From Acidobacteriota bacterium (GTDB lineage Bacteria; Acidobacteriota; Vicinamibacteria; Vicinamibacterales; UBA2999): a DNA stretch of 52,144 nt. Made by a program: the position numbers and the translations under genes. Location of the stretch: the NCBI GenBank assembly GCA_947465645.1, contig CANIBQ010000032.1, positions 1-52,144 on the forward strand, given 5' to 3'. The notes below the pieces were generated by a model. That model worked only from the letters and a program-made list of their open reading frames with translations. It was not told the DNA's origin and made no database searches. Below, piece by piece: positions 17,898 to 25,719 of the stretch; position 1 is the stretch's first letter; the number at the start of each line of letters is the position of its first letter.

Positions 17898-18635
17898 CTA
17901 CGGCTTTCGCGCGGAGAAGCGGAGGTGCACCAGGTCCGCGGTCCATATCCCGGCATCGTCGCAGAGCACGGGCCGCAACTGATCGGCGACTTCGCTGATG
18001 ATTTCGTCCTGTTCCTCGAGCGCGAACTCCTTGAGCATCGGCCGCTCGAAGGTGGCGATCCAGCCTTCGATGCTCGTCGGCAGGGGCGTCGGACGTGGCA
18101 GGAGGGCGATTGTCTCGACTACGAAGCCGGCGGCCTCGAGCTTGGCCCGGTATTCGTCAGCGGAGGGGTAGTACGGGGGAGGGGCTTCCGGAATGCCGCG
18201 ACGCGCGCAGACGGCCTGCACGGCCGCGTGAATGGCGGCGGCATTGCCCTGGCCGCCAAACTCGCTGACGAACCGGCCACCAGGCCGAAGCGCGCGGAAC
18301 GCGCCCTGGATGACGGCGTCGGGATCCCGCATCAAGTGGAGCGCCGCGTGCGAGAACACCGCATCGAACTCGCCGTCGAACTCCAGTGCCTGGGCGTCGA
18401 GCCGGCGCGCCCTGACGCCGCGCGAGTGGGCGGCTTCGAGAAGCTCTTCGGAGATGTCGATGCCGACGAGTTTTGCCCCCTTCGCGACCAGCTCTTCGCT
18501 CAGCGTGCCTTCACCGCACCCGAGGTCGAGCACCCGCTCATCCTCCTGGAGGTTGAGCAGCGCCACGACGTCGGTCGCCATGCTGGGAATGAACCACGCG
18601 AGGTACTGGAAGCGGTGAGCGGACCAATCAGCCAT
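17898..18635 (-). CDS. Class I SAM-dependent methyltransferase
   Basis: 245 residues. Motif I is VLDLGCGEGTLSEEL, followed by the acidic loop VGIDISEELLEAA, motif post-I RRLDAQALEF, motif IV DAVFSHAALHLM and LRPGGRFVSEFGG. It resembles UbiE/trans-aconitate methyltransferase types; the substrate is unknown. The start MADWSAHRF at 18635 fits the usual N-terminus of relatives; an ATG seven codons upstream (18656) is an alternative. The gene stands 33 bp upstream of the hydrolase gene. Confidence 0.85.
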   Translation of the reverse strand: MADWSAHRFQYLAWFIPSMATDVVALLNLQEDERVLDLGCGEGTLSEELVAKGAKLVGIDISEELLEAAHSRGVRARRLDAQALEFDGEFDAVFSHAALHLMRDPDAVIQGAFRALRPGGRFVSEFGGQGNAAAIHAAVQAVCARRGIPEAPPPYYPSADEYRAKLEAAGFVVETIALLPRPTPLPTSIEGWIATFERPMLKEFALEEQDEIISEVADQLRPVLCDDAGIWTADLVHLRFSARKP

Positions 18636-18701
18636 GGGCCACCGCGTTCCGGCCATGGGTCTGAATACTGAAGAGCGTCATATTCGGGATGGGGAAGAAG
18701 G

Positions 18702-18728
18702 CCGCGGGGTGCATGGAGCACCCCGCGG
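18702..18728 (-). terminator. Strong hairpin after the molybdenum hydroxylase operon
   Basis: A perfect 11-bp stem, CCGCGGGGTGC (18702-18712) with GCACCCCGCGG (18718-18728), loop ATGGA. It lies 44 bp after the stop of the minus-strand large subunit gene. The flank read on the minus strand is pyrimidine-rich (CTTCTTCCCC) but has no long T-run. Confidence 0.6.
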
Positions 18729-18771
18729 GTTTCAACAAGAGCGAAACAGACTCGTGTCTGACTGAACCTGG

Positions 18772-21234
18772 CTAGGCGGTCTGTCCGCCGCCCCAGCTCA
18801 GGTCGTGATGCTTCAACGGGACGTTGCGGATGCGTTTGCCGGTGATCTTGTAGATGGCGTTGACCATCGCACAGGTCACGTCGGGGATCGCTTCCTCGCC
18901 GGCGCCTTCGATCCACTTGTTGCACTTCAACCAGTGAACGTTGACCTCACGCGGGTATTCGGCCATACGGACGACCGGGTAGGTGTCGAAGTTGCGCTCG
19001 ACGCCCTCGCCGTCCTTGATGTTGATCTCCTGGTACAACGCGTCCGACATGCCCCAGGCGATCTGTCCTTCGATGTTCTTCTTGACCGTCAGCGGGTTGA
19101 CCAGGCTGAAGCCAGTGTCGAACACCACGTCCGCCTTATGGACCTTGACCTGGCCACGCTTGGTGACTTCGACCTCGTGGACCTGGTGGCAGATGGTGCC
19201 CTGGCGGCCCGTCCCCACGCCGACGCCGCGGCGGCGATCGTCGAGCGACACGCCCTGCGCCCAACCCTCGGGCATCTTCTTGCCCCAGTTGGAGACCTTG
19301 GCCAGCAAGTCGACGCCGCGCAGCCAGTCGTCGCGGTAGCGGAACCCGCCGACGCCCGTGCCCTTGAAGCGATCCAGCTTGTTTTCTGGCGGGTTGCGGG
19401 CAATCAGCTCGCGCCGGTACATCAACGGATCTTTGCCAGCCGCGTGAGCGCACTCGTCGATGAACGACTCCAGATAGAACGTGTTGGCCCGCGCGCCGGT
19501 CGCGCGGACGCGTCCCGCGGGGACGTGCGCGGTGGCGATGTGCTGATGCAGCCGGTAATTCGGCACCCAGTAGGGCGGCATCGCGAGGCCGCGCGAATCG
19601 GCCGGCCATGCGCCGCCGACCGTCGTGACGTAGTGGAACTCCATCGCGATGGGATAACCCTGCGAGTCGAGCGCCGCCTTGCCGCTGCCGAACTGGAGGG
19701 GGCTGTAGGTCGAGCCGATGCTCCAGTCCTCTTCGCGGCTCCACATCGTCTTTACCGGACGGCCTCGCACGGTATTGGCGATGTACACCGCGTGCTCGGC
19801 CTGCGGGCCGTTGCCGCTGCTCCCGTACCCGCCGCCCAGGGGCGTCATGTGCAGGTAGCAGTCCTTGATGGGGATGCCGGTGAGCATCGCGGCGTTGGCC
19901 AGCGACCGCTGCGGCTGCTGGTCGCCTACCCACATGTCGACGCGGTTGTCCGTGACGAGCACCACGGCATTGCCCGGTTCCATGCGGGCCCGGCGGACGT
20001 AAGGCACACCGTAGGTCGCCTGGACGATCTTGGCGCCCTTGAAGGCGTCTTCGACGTTGCCCTCGTTGACGACGACCTTGCCCGGCCGCGCCATCGTTGC
20101 CAGATGGTCCTTGGAGATGCTCTCCGTGCTGGCCGTGCCGCCGGGGCCGCGATCCCATTCGATGGGCATCGCATCGAGCGCCTTCTGCGCGTGCCACGTG
20201 GAGTCAGCGATGATCGCCACGCCGCCACTATAGAAGCCGTTCTTCGTCGTCCGGCCGAGCACTTCCTTGGCTTCGCCCGTCTTGTCGTACGGCAGGCGCA
20301 CCACCGAGTGCACGCCGGGCATGTTCTTGACGGCGTCGAAGTTGAAGCTCTTGACGTCGCCGCCCCAGACCGGACACGCCTTGACCGCGGCGTAGAGCAT
20401 CCCCGGCATACGGATGTCGACCGAGTACTTGCAGGCGCCCGTCAGCTTCGCCGGCACTTCGCGGTTGGGCTGCTCGGTACCCATCAGGGTCCACTTGTCG
20501 GGTGACTTGATCTTGATCAGCGACGGATCGGGCAACTGCGTCTGCGCCGCCTTCGCCGCCACCGCACCGTAGGTCGTCTTGCGCTTGCTCTTCGCGTGGG
20601 TGATCACGCTGTCCTTGGCGACGAGCTCGGACACCGGCACGTTCCACAACTGCGACGCGGCCAGCAACAACCGTTCGCGCCCTTCGGCGCCGGCGAGCTG
20701 CAGGTAATAGCGGCTCTCGCGGACGTTGCCGCTCGATCCGACGCCCATGTGGCGATAAAGGCCGGTCTCGCCGAACGACTGATCGGGCTTGCCGCCGCCC
20801 GCGGGATCATGAGCGTTGCCGCCGCCGGGCAGCTTCAACGACCACAATGGGGCTTTCTCGGTCGCGTCGCGGTTCGGCGATGCGAACTCAATCCTGACCT
20901 TGTTCCAGTCGCACTGCAGCTCCTCGGCGACGGTCATCGCGTTGGTCGTCGGAATCGAGGTGCCGATGTCAACGTTCTGGCAGCGGATGGTCACCGTGTC
21001 ATCGGGCGCGATGGTGAACCATGCGTTGATCTCCGGCACCGTCGGATCCCGGTACCAGTTCTCGGGCCGGATCGCCGTCTCGGCGTTGAGCGGCGTAATG
21101 GCGCCCTCAGCAGCGCCCGGCCACCAGAACGCGACCGCCATCCCTCCGCCGACCACGGCTGTCGTGGTCAGAAACTGGCGGCGATTGAGGCCGGTCCAGT
21201 CCGTCTGCGCATCCGAATTCTTAGTCGTCATCAT
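18772..21234 (-). CDS. Molybdenum hydroxylase large subunit (xanthine dehydrogenase family, IorB-like), copy 1
   Basis: 820 residues. A Tat signal, NRRQFLTTTAVVGGG, opens the protein, so the enzyme is exported folded with its cofactor. Molybdopterin-binding segments include GGGYGSSGNGPQ, the ATGARANTFYLESFIDECAH region and the C-terminal GAGEEAIPDV with the expected catalytic Glu. The layout matches the large subunit of isoquinoline 1-oxidoreductase/aldehyde dehydrogenase types: two-subunit Tat-exported molybdoenzymes that give electrons to cytochromes. The 2Fe-2S partner lies 13 bp upstream, and a second copy of the pair follows at 22206-25069. The substrate is unknown. Confidence 0.9.
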   Translation of the reverse strand: MMTTKNSDAQTDWTGLNRRQFLTTTAVVGGGMAVAFWWPGAAEGAITPLNAETAIRPENWYRDPTVPEINAWFTIAPDDTVTIRCQNVDIGTSIPTTNAMTVAEELQCDWNKVRIEFASPNRDATEKAPLWSLKLPGGGNAHDPAGGGKPDQSFGETGLYRHMGVGSSGNVRESRYYLQLAGAEGRERLLLAASQLWNVPVSELVAKDSVITHAKSKRKTTYGAVAAKAAQTQLPDPSLIKIKSPDKWTLMGTEQPNREVPAKLTGACKYSVDIRMPGMLYAAVKACPVWGGDVKSFNFDAVKNMPGVHSVVRLPYDKTGEAKEVLGRTTKNGFYSGGVAIIADSTWHAQKALDAMPIEWDRGPGGTASTESISKDHLATMARPGKVVVNEGNVEDAFKGAKIVQATYGVPYVRRARMEPGNAVVLVTDNRVDMWVGDQQPQRSLANAAMLTGIPIKDCYLHMTPLGGGYGSSGNGPQAEHAVYIANTVRGRPVKTMWSREEDWSIGSTYSPLQFGSGKAALDSQGYPIAMEFHYVTTVGGAWPADSRGLAMPPYWVPNYRLHQHIATAHVPAGRVRATGARANTFYLESFIDECAHAAGKDPLMYRRELIARNPPENKLDRFKGTGVGGFRYRDDWLRGVDLLAKVSNWGKKMPEGWAQGVSLDDRRRGVGVGTGRQGTICHQVHEVEVTKRGQVKVHKADVVFDTGFSLVNPLTVKKNIEGQIAWGMSDALYQEINIKDGEGVERNFDTYPVVRMAEYPREVNVHWLKCNKWIEGAGEEAIPDVTCAMVNAIYKITGKRIRNVPLKHHDLSWGGGQTA

Positions 21235-21247
21235 CTATATCTCCCGA

Positions 21248-21703
21248 CTAGGCGCGCATTTGCGCGGCGCGGTGAATCGCCTGCCGGACACGATGATACG
21301 TGCCGCACCGGCACGCATTCGTGATCTGGCGATCGATGTCGTCGTCGGTCGGCTTCGGCGTCTTCGCCAGCAGCGCGACCGCCGCGAGGATCATCCCCGA
21401 CTGACAGTAACCGCACTGCGGCACGTCGAATTCTTTCCACGCCAGTTGCACGGGATGGCTACCGTCGGTCGACAGCCCCTCGATCGTGGTGATCGGGGTC
21501 GCCATCGCGCGGCTCACGGGCACCGAGCACGAGCGCACCGCCAGCCCGTTGATCATCACGGTGCAGGCGCCGCACTGGCCGATGCCGCACCCGTACTTGG
21601 TGCCGGTCAGCCCGATCGAGTCACGAAGGACCCAGAGGAGCGGTGTGTCAGGTTCGACGTCGACCGCGTATTGGATGTTATTGACGAGAAGCGTGAACGC
21701 CAT
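21248..21703 (-). CDS. Molybdenum hydroxylase 2Fe-2S subunit (IorA-like), copy 1
   Basis: 151 residues. The plant-ferredoxin-type cluster site is [13 protein letters not shown] with the fourth Cys in VRSC; the second cluster uses QCGYCQSGM and [14 protein letters not shown]. This is the electron-transfer subunit of the neighbouring large subunit, 13 bp downstream. It differs from copy 2 (24614-25069) at only two residues by eye: P/S in DVEPDT, and V/A in LAAVALLAK. The DNA is nearly identical too. Confidence 0.93.
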   Translation of the reverse strand: MAFTLLVNNIQYAVDVEPDTPLLWVLRDSIGLTGTKYGCGIGQCGACTVMINGLAVRSCSVPVSRAMATPITTIEGLSTDGSHPVQLAWKEFDVPQCGYCQSGMILAAVALLAKTPKPTDDDIDRQITNACRCGTYHRVRQAIHRAAQMRA

Positions 21704-21808
21704 GGTTAAACCTCTTTTTCGGCATCGGATCGGCGAGACCCGATTGGCCCATTACGAAACGGCGGTCAGAGGGGAAGCGGCCGGTATTGTATCCCGAATC
21801 CGGATTTC

Positions 21809-22198
21809 TTATTTCGCCTTGAGCGTTTTGAGATATTCAATCAGATCTTCGCGCTCCAAACGGCTGGGCACTTTGAGGGCCATCTCGGTCTTGGGCACGA
21901 GCGCCGGGGGGTCCGTCAGCCACTGCTTGAGGTTCTCGTCGGTCCAGATCAGCTTTGATTCCTTCAAAGCAGCCGAAAAGTCCCACCCCGGAACGGTGCC
22001 GGCGGCCCGGCCGGCAACCCCGACCAGGTTCGGGCCCAGCAGCCCATGCGCCATGTCCGGGGTCACCGAATGACAGGCCGCGCACTTCAGACTGAAAACG
22101 TTCAGGCCGGCGGCCGGATCGCCCTGCGCACTGACCCGGCTTCCCGCCAGGAGCGCCAGCCCCACGGCGACGGCGCAACACACGACGCGAGTTTGCAT
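21809..22198 (-). CDS. Exported class I cytochrome c
   Basis: 129 residues: signal peptide ending GSRVSAQ, heme site CAACH, the conserved GPNLVGVAGR, and a Met ligand in PKTEMALKVP, with a C-terminal helix LIEYLKTLKAK. It is a soluble periplasmic electron carrier. It lies between the two molybdenum hydroxylase gene pairs, 7 bp after the stop of the second large subunit, so it is probably their shared electron acceptor. Confidence 0.9.
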   Translation of the reverse strand: MQTRVVCCAVAVGLALLAGSRVSAQGDPAAGLNVFSLKCAACHSVTPDMAHGLLGPNLVGVAGRAAGTVPGWDFSAALKESKLIWTDENLKQWLTDPPALVPKTEMALKVPSRLEREDLIEYLKTLKAK

Positions 22199-22205
22199 AT
22201 TTCCT

Positions 22206-24578
22206 TTAGCCCCAGCTCAAATCGAGGTCCTTGAGCGGAATCGAGCGGTGCCGCTTGCCCGTGACCTTGAACACGGCGTTGAGGATGGCCGGCGGCAGTT
22301 GCGTGATGGCCTCCTCGCCGGCGCCGGTGATCCAGCGCTTCGACGGGAAGAACTGGATGTTCACCTGCTTCGGATACTCGTTGATCCGCGAGACAGGAAA
22401 CGCGTCGAAGTTGCGCTCCACCGCGCGCCCGTCCTTGAGCGTGGTCCCCTGGTACATCGCGTCGTCGTACGCCCAGGAGATCTGCCCTTCCACCTGCTTG
22501 CGCACCGCCAGCGGGTGCATGAAGGCAAACCCCTGCTCGAAGGCGATGTCGGCGCGGTGAAGGTGCAGTCGACCCGGCTTGGTGACCTCGACGGTCATCA
22601 CCTCGGCGCAGATGGTCGACGTCGTCCGTGTGGGCCGGCGGCGGTCGTCAATGGCGATACCGCGCGCCCAGCCGGCGGGGAGTGGCGACCCCCAATTGGC
22701 CATCTTCGCGACCATGTCGAGCGCGCGCAGGAAGTCGTCGCGGTGCGGGAAACCGCCCACGCCTTTCCCCCCCTGCGGATTGCGCGAGATCAGCTCGCGC
22801 CGGTACATATACGGGTCCTTGCCGGCCGCATTCGCGAGCTCGTCGATGAAGCTCTCGGTGTAGAACGCGTTCGGCGCCGCTCCGGTGCCGCGCCGCGTGC
22901 CGATCGGTACGTGCGACATCGGCACGTGAAGGCTCATCCGGTAGTTGGGCATGTAGTACGGGGGCGATGACAGCCCGCGGACGCCCATGTCACCGGTCGC
23001 CCACGTCGTGGCATGCCGCGCTTCGACCGCGATCGGCCAGCCGTCGGCATCGACGGCCGCCTTCATCAGGCAAACGCTCATCGGACGGTACTTCGTGCCG
23101 CTGCCCCAGTCTTCCTCGCGCGTCCACAGCATCTTCACCGGCCGCCCCTTGACGGCGTTGGCGATGAACACCGCCATCTCGCCCTGCGGACCGTTGCCGT
23201 TGCTGCCGTAGCCGCCGCCCTGGAAGGTCGAGTGCACGTGAATGTTCTCGCCGCCGATGCCGGTCAGCTTCGCGGCGTTGCGCAGCAGCCCCTGCGGATC
23301 CTGATCGCCGCTCCAGATGTCCACGCGGCCCTCGCCGACGAGTACCGTCGCGTTGCCCGGCTCCATGCGCGCGCGCGGCGAGAACGGCACCGAGTACGTC
23401 GCCTCGATGATCTTCGCCGCCCCGCCCCACGCGGTGTCGACGTTGCCGTGATCGGTGACGACCTTTCCATTCTGCTTGGCGGCGGCGACGTGACGTTCGA
23501 ACATGATCGCCGAGCTCACGCCCGCGCCGAGGCCTTCGTCCCATTCGATGGTCAGCGCGTCGAGCGCCTTCTGCGCGTGCCACCAACTGTCGGCCACGAC
23601 CGCGACGCCACCCGCCAGGAAGTCGACGCTCTTGGTCAGGTCGTTGAACGGCATGAGCACCACGGCCTGGACGCCGGGCATCGACTTGACCTGGTCGGCG
23701 TTGAAGCTCTTCACGGCGCCGCCCCAGACGGGGCACGCCTTCGCGGCGGCGTACAGCATGCCAGGCAGCCGGATGTCGACGCCGTAGACCGCTTCGCCGG
23801 TCACCTTCAACGGCACGTCGAAGTTCTTCTGCTCGGTGCCGCACAGCGTGAACTTGTCGGGCGTCTTGATCTTCACGACCGACGCCGGGTCCGGCAACTG
23901 CACGGCAGCGGCCCGGGCGGCGATCGCGCCGTAGGTCGTCCGGCGCTTCGACTTCGCGTGCGTGATCACGCTGTCCTTGGCCACCAGCTCGCTCACCGGT
24001 ACATTCCACATCTGCGACGCCGCCAGCAGCAACCGCTCGCGCGCTTCGGCCCCCGCCTGCTGCAGGTAGTACCGGCTCTCGCGGATGTTGCCGCTCGAGT
24101 GGATGATCATGCGCCGGTAGACGCCGGTCATCGGGCCGAGCTCCACCGGCGCGGCGCCACCAGGGTCGGACTCGCCCTTGCCCGGCACCTTGAGCGTCCA
24201 CTCGGGCGCCTTCTCCCTGAAGTCGCGGTTGGCCGAGGCGTACTCGGTCCTCACCTTGCTCCAGTCGCACTGCAACTCCTCGGCGACGATCATCGCGTTG
24301 CAGGTGAACACGCCGGTGCCGATTTCCGTCTGTCCGATGCGGATCGTGATCGTTTCATCCGGAGCAATGGCGATCCATGCATTCATTTCCGGGTTGACGG
24401 CCTCGCGGTACCACGGCTGCGCCAACACGGGGAGCGATGCGGCTTCAGCCACCGGCGGCAGGAAGAAGCCCAGCATCATGCCGCCGCCGATCACGGCGGT
24501 GGTGGTGAGGAACTCCCGTCGATCCATGTCCAAAACGCCGTCGCGCTCGTCGTTGAGATCCGGTTTATTCGTGCTCAT
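22206..24578 (-). CDS. Molybdenum hydroxylase large subunit (xanthine dehydrogenase family, IorB-like), copy 2
   Basis: 790 residues with a Tat signal MDRREFLTTTAVIGGG, GGGYGSNGNGPQG, GTGAAPNAFYTESFIDELAN and the catalytic region GAGEEAITQLP. It is clearly paralogous to copy 1 but considerably diverged, whereas the small subunits are almost identical. The true start is ATG at 24578; the open frame continues upstream into the antisense of the 2Fe-2S gene and is not coding there. The upstream neighbour is 2Fe-2S copy 2, 35 bp away, and a cytochrome c gene follows 7 bp downstream. Confidence 0.9.
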   Translation of the reverse strand: MSTNKPDLNDERDGVLDMDRREFLTTTAVIGGGMMLGFFLPPVAEAASLPVLAQPWYREAVNPEMNAWIAIAPDETITIRIGQTEIGTGVFTCNAMIVAEELQCDWSKVRTEYASANRDFREKAPEWTLKVPGKGESDPGGAAPVELGPMTGVYRRMIIHSSGNIRESRYYLQQAGAEARERLLLAASQMWNVPVSELVAKDSVITHAKSKRRTTYGAIAARAAAVQLPDPASVVKIKTPDKFTLCGTEQKNFDVPLKVTGEAVYGVDIRLPGMLYAAAKACPVWGGAVKSFNADQVKSMPGVQAVVLMPFNDLTKSVDFLAGGVAVVADSWWHAQKALDALTIEWDEGLGAGVSSAIMFERHVAAAKQNGKVVTDHGNVDTAWGGAAKIIEATYSVPFSPRARMEPGNATVLVGEGRVDIWSGDQDPQGLLRNAAKLTGIGGENIHVHSTFQGGGYGSNGNGPQGEMAVFIANAVKGRPVKMLWTREEDWGSGTKYRPMSVCLMKAAVDADGWPIAVEARHATTWATGDMGVRGLSSPPYYMPNYRMSLHVPMSHVPIGTRRGTGAAPNAFYTESFIDELANAAGKDPYMYRRELISRNPQGGKGVGGFPHRDDFLRALDMVAKMANWGSPLPAGWARGIAIDDRRRPTRTTSTICAEVMTVEVTKPGRLHLHRADIAFEQGFAFMHPLAVRKQVEGQISWAYDDAMYQGTTLKDGRAVERNFDAFPVSRINEYPKQVNIQFFPSKRWITGAGEEAITQLPPAILNAVFKVTGKRHRSIPLKDLDLSWG

Positions 24579-24613
24579 GCGGCCCTCTTTTCGTGCACAG
24601 ACCTGATTCGGCG

Positions 24614-25069
24614 TTACGCGCGCATCTGCGCGGCGCGGTGAATCGCCTGACGGACGCGATGATACGTGCCGCACCGGCACGCATTCGTGATCTGGCGATC
24701 GATGTCGTCGTCGGTCGGCTTCGGCGTCTTCGCCAGCAACGCCGCCGCCGCGAGGATCATCCCCGACTGACAGTAGCCGCACTGCGGCACGTCGAACTCT
24801 TTCCACGCCAGTTGCACGGGATGGCTCCCGTCGGTCGACAGTCCCTCGATCGTGGTGATCGGGGTCGCCATCGCGCGGCTCACCGGTACCGAGCACGAGC
24901 GCACCGCCAGTCCGTTGATCATCACGGTGCAGGCACCGCACTGGCCGATGCCGCACCCGTACTTGGTGCCGGTCAGCCCGATCGAGTCACGAAGGACCCA
25001 GAGGAGCGGTGTATCCGACTCGACGTCGACGGCGTACTGAATGTTATTGACGAGAAGCGTGAACGCCAT
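24614..25069 (-). CDS. Molybdenum hydroxylase 2Fe-2S subunit (IorA-like), copy 2
   Basis: 151 residues with both cluster motifs ([17 protein letters not shown], and [17 protein letters not shown]). It is the partner of the large subunit that starts 35 bp downstream. Near identity with copy 1, at protein and DNA level, points to a recent duplication or gene conversion. It is the first gene of the unit that runs to 21809. Confidence 0.93.
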   Translation of the reverse strand: MAFTLLVNNIQYAVDVESDTPLLWVLRDSIGLTGTKYGCGIGQCGACTVMINGLAVRSCSVPVSRAMATPITTIEGLSTDGSHPVQLAWKEFDVPQCGYCQSGMILAAAALLAKTPKPTDDDIDRQITNACRCGTYHRVRQAIHRAAQMRA

Positions 25070-25197
25070 GTCAGAACTCCTGATCGGTACAAAAAACGCG
25101 ACGTGGCCTCGTCGGGGCAGCCGGGACGGCTGCTACTGGAGCTGGAAACGAACGCACTCTACCAACCCCGCAGGGTGGCGTCAATGAAATCCGCGAG

Positions 25198-25719
25198 CTA
25201 TTTGCTCTCTGGTTTCAGGTACAAATACGGCCTGATCCTGTCGAACCTCGCCGTGTCCAGTCCCAGGGCCGCCCGGATCTCGTCGTGCGACGACAACCGC
25301 CCCTTGGACTTCCGCTGGGCGAGGAGCGTGTCAGCGGCCGCCGGCGTCACTCCGGGCAACTTCGTCAGGTCGTCCCGCGTGGCCGCATTGACGTCGGTGA
25401 ACGGCGGCGCCATCGGTCCGAACACCTCGGCGAGGTAGGCGACGACCGGGTCGACATCGTCGATGGTGATCGCCGCACCGCGCGCGCCCATGTCGAGCAC
25501 GATCGCCTCCCAATCTTTCGCCGGCTTGCGCAGCTTCACCACTCCGTCGAGATCGTGGCAGACGGAGCATTCCCGCGCGACGACGGCCCTCGCCTGCCCA
25601 GGGGGCAGATAGACGCTCCAGTCTTCGCCACGCTGGCCGTGCGCCACGCCGCCGGACGCGGAAATGGCCCACACGCACGCGGACGTCCACACGGCCACAG
25701 AGACAGCACGGTTGCTCAT
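25198..25719 (-). CDS. Exported heme (CxxCH) protein with helix-hairpin-helix domain
   Basis: 173 residues. An N-terminal signal peptide (to about GVAHGQ) is followed by a cytochrome-like segment with CSVCHDLDGVVKLRKPAKDW, then a ComEA-like helix-hairpin-helix region (FTDVNAATRDDLTKLPGVTPAAADTLLAQRKSKGR). The fused pair is odd: heme attachment plus a fold usually used for DNA binding. Its ATG overlaps the thiamine diphosphate enzyme stop as ATGA, so the two are co-translated and probably act together in the periplasm, the small protein taking electrons. Confidence 0.78.
   Translation of the reverse strand: MSNRAVSVAVWTSACVWAISASGGVAHGQRGEDWSVYLPPGQARAVVARECSVCHDLDGVVKLRKPAKDWEAIVLDMGARGAAITIDDVDPVVAYLAEVFGPMAPPFTDVNAATRDDLTKLPGVTPAAADTLLAQRKSKGRLSSHDEIRAALGLDTARFDRIRPYLYLKPESK

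Noticed and set aside
24579..24956. N-terminal extension of the second molybdenum hydroxylase large subunit
   Set aside because: It overlaps the 2Fe-2S gene in another frame and precedes the Tat signal; the real start is at 24578.
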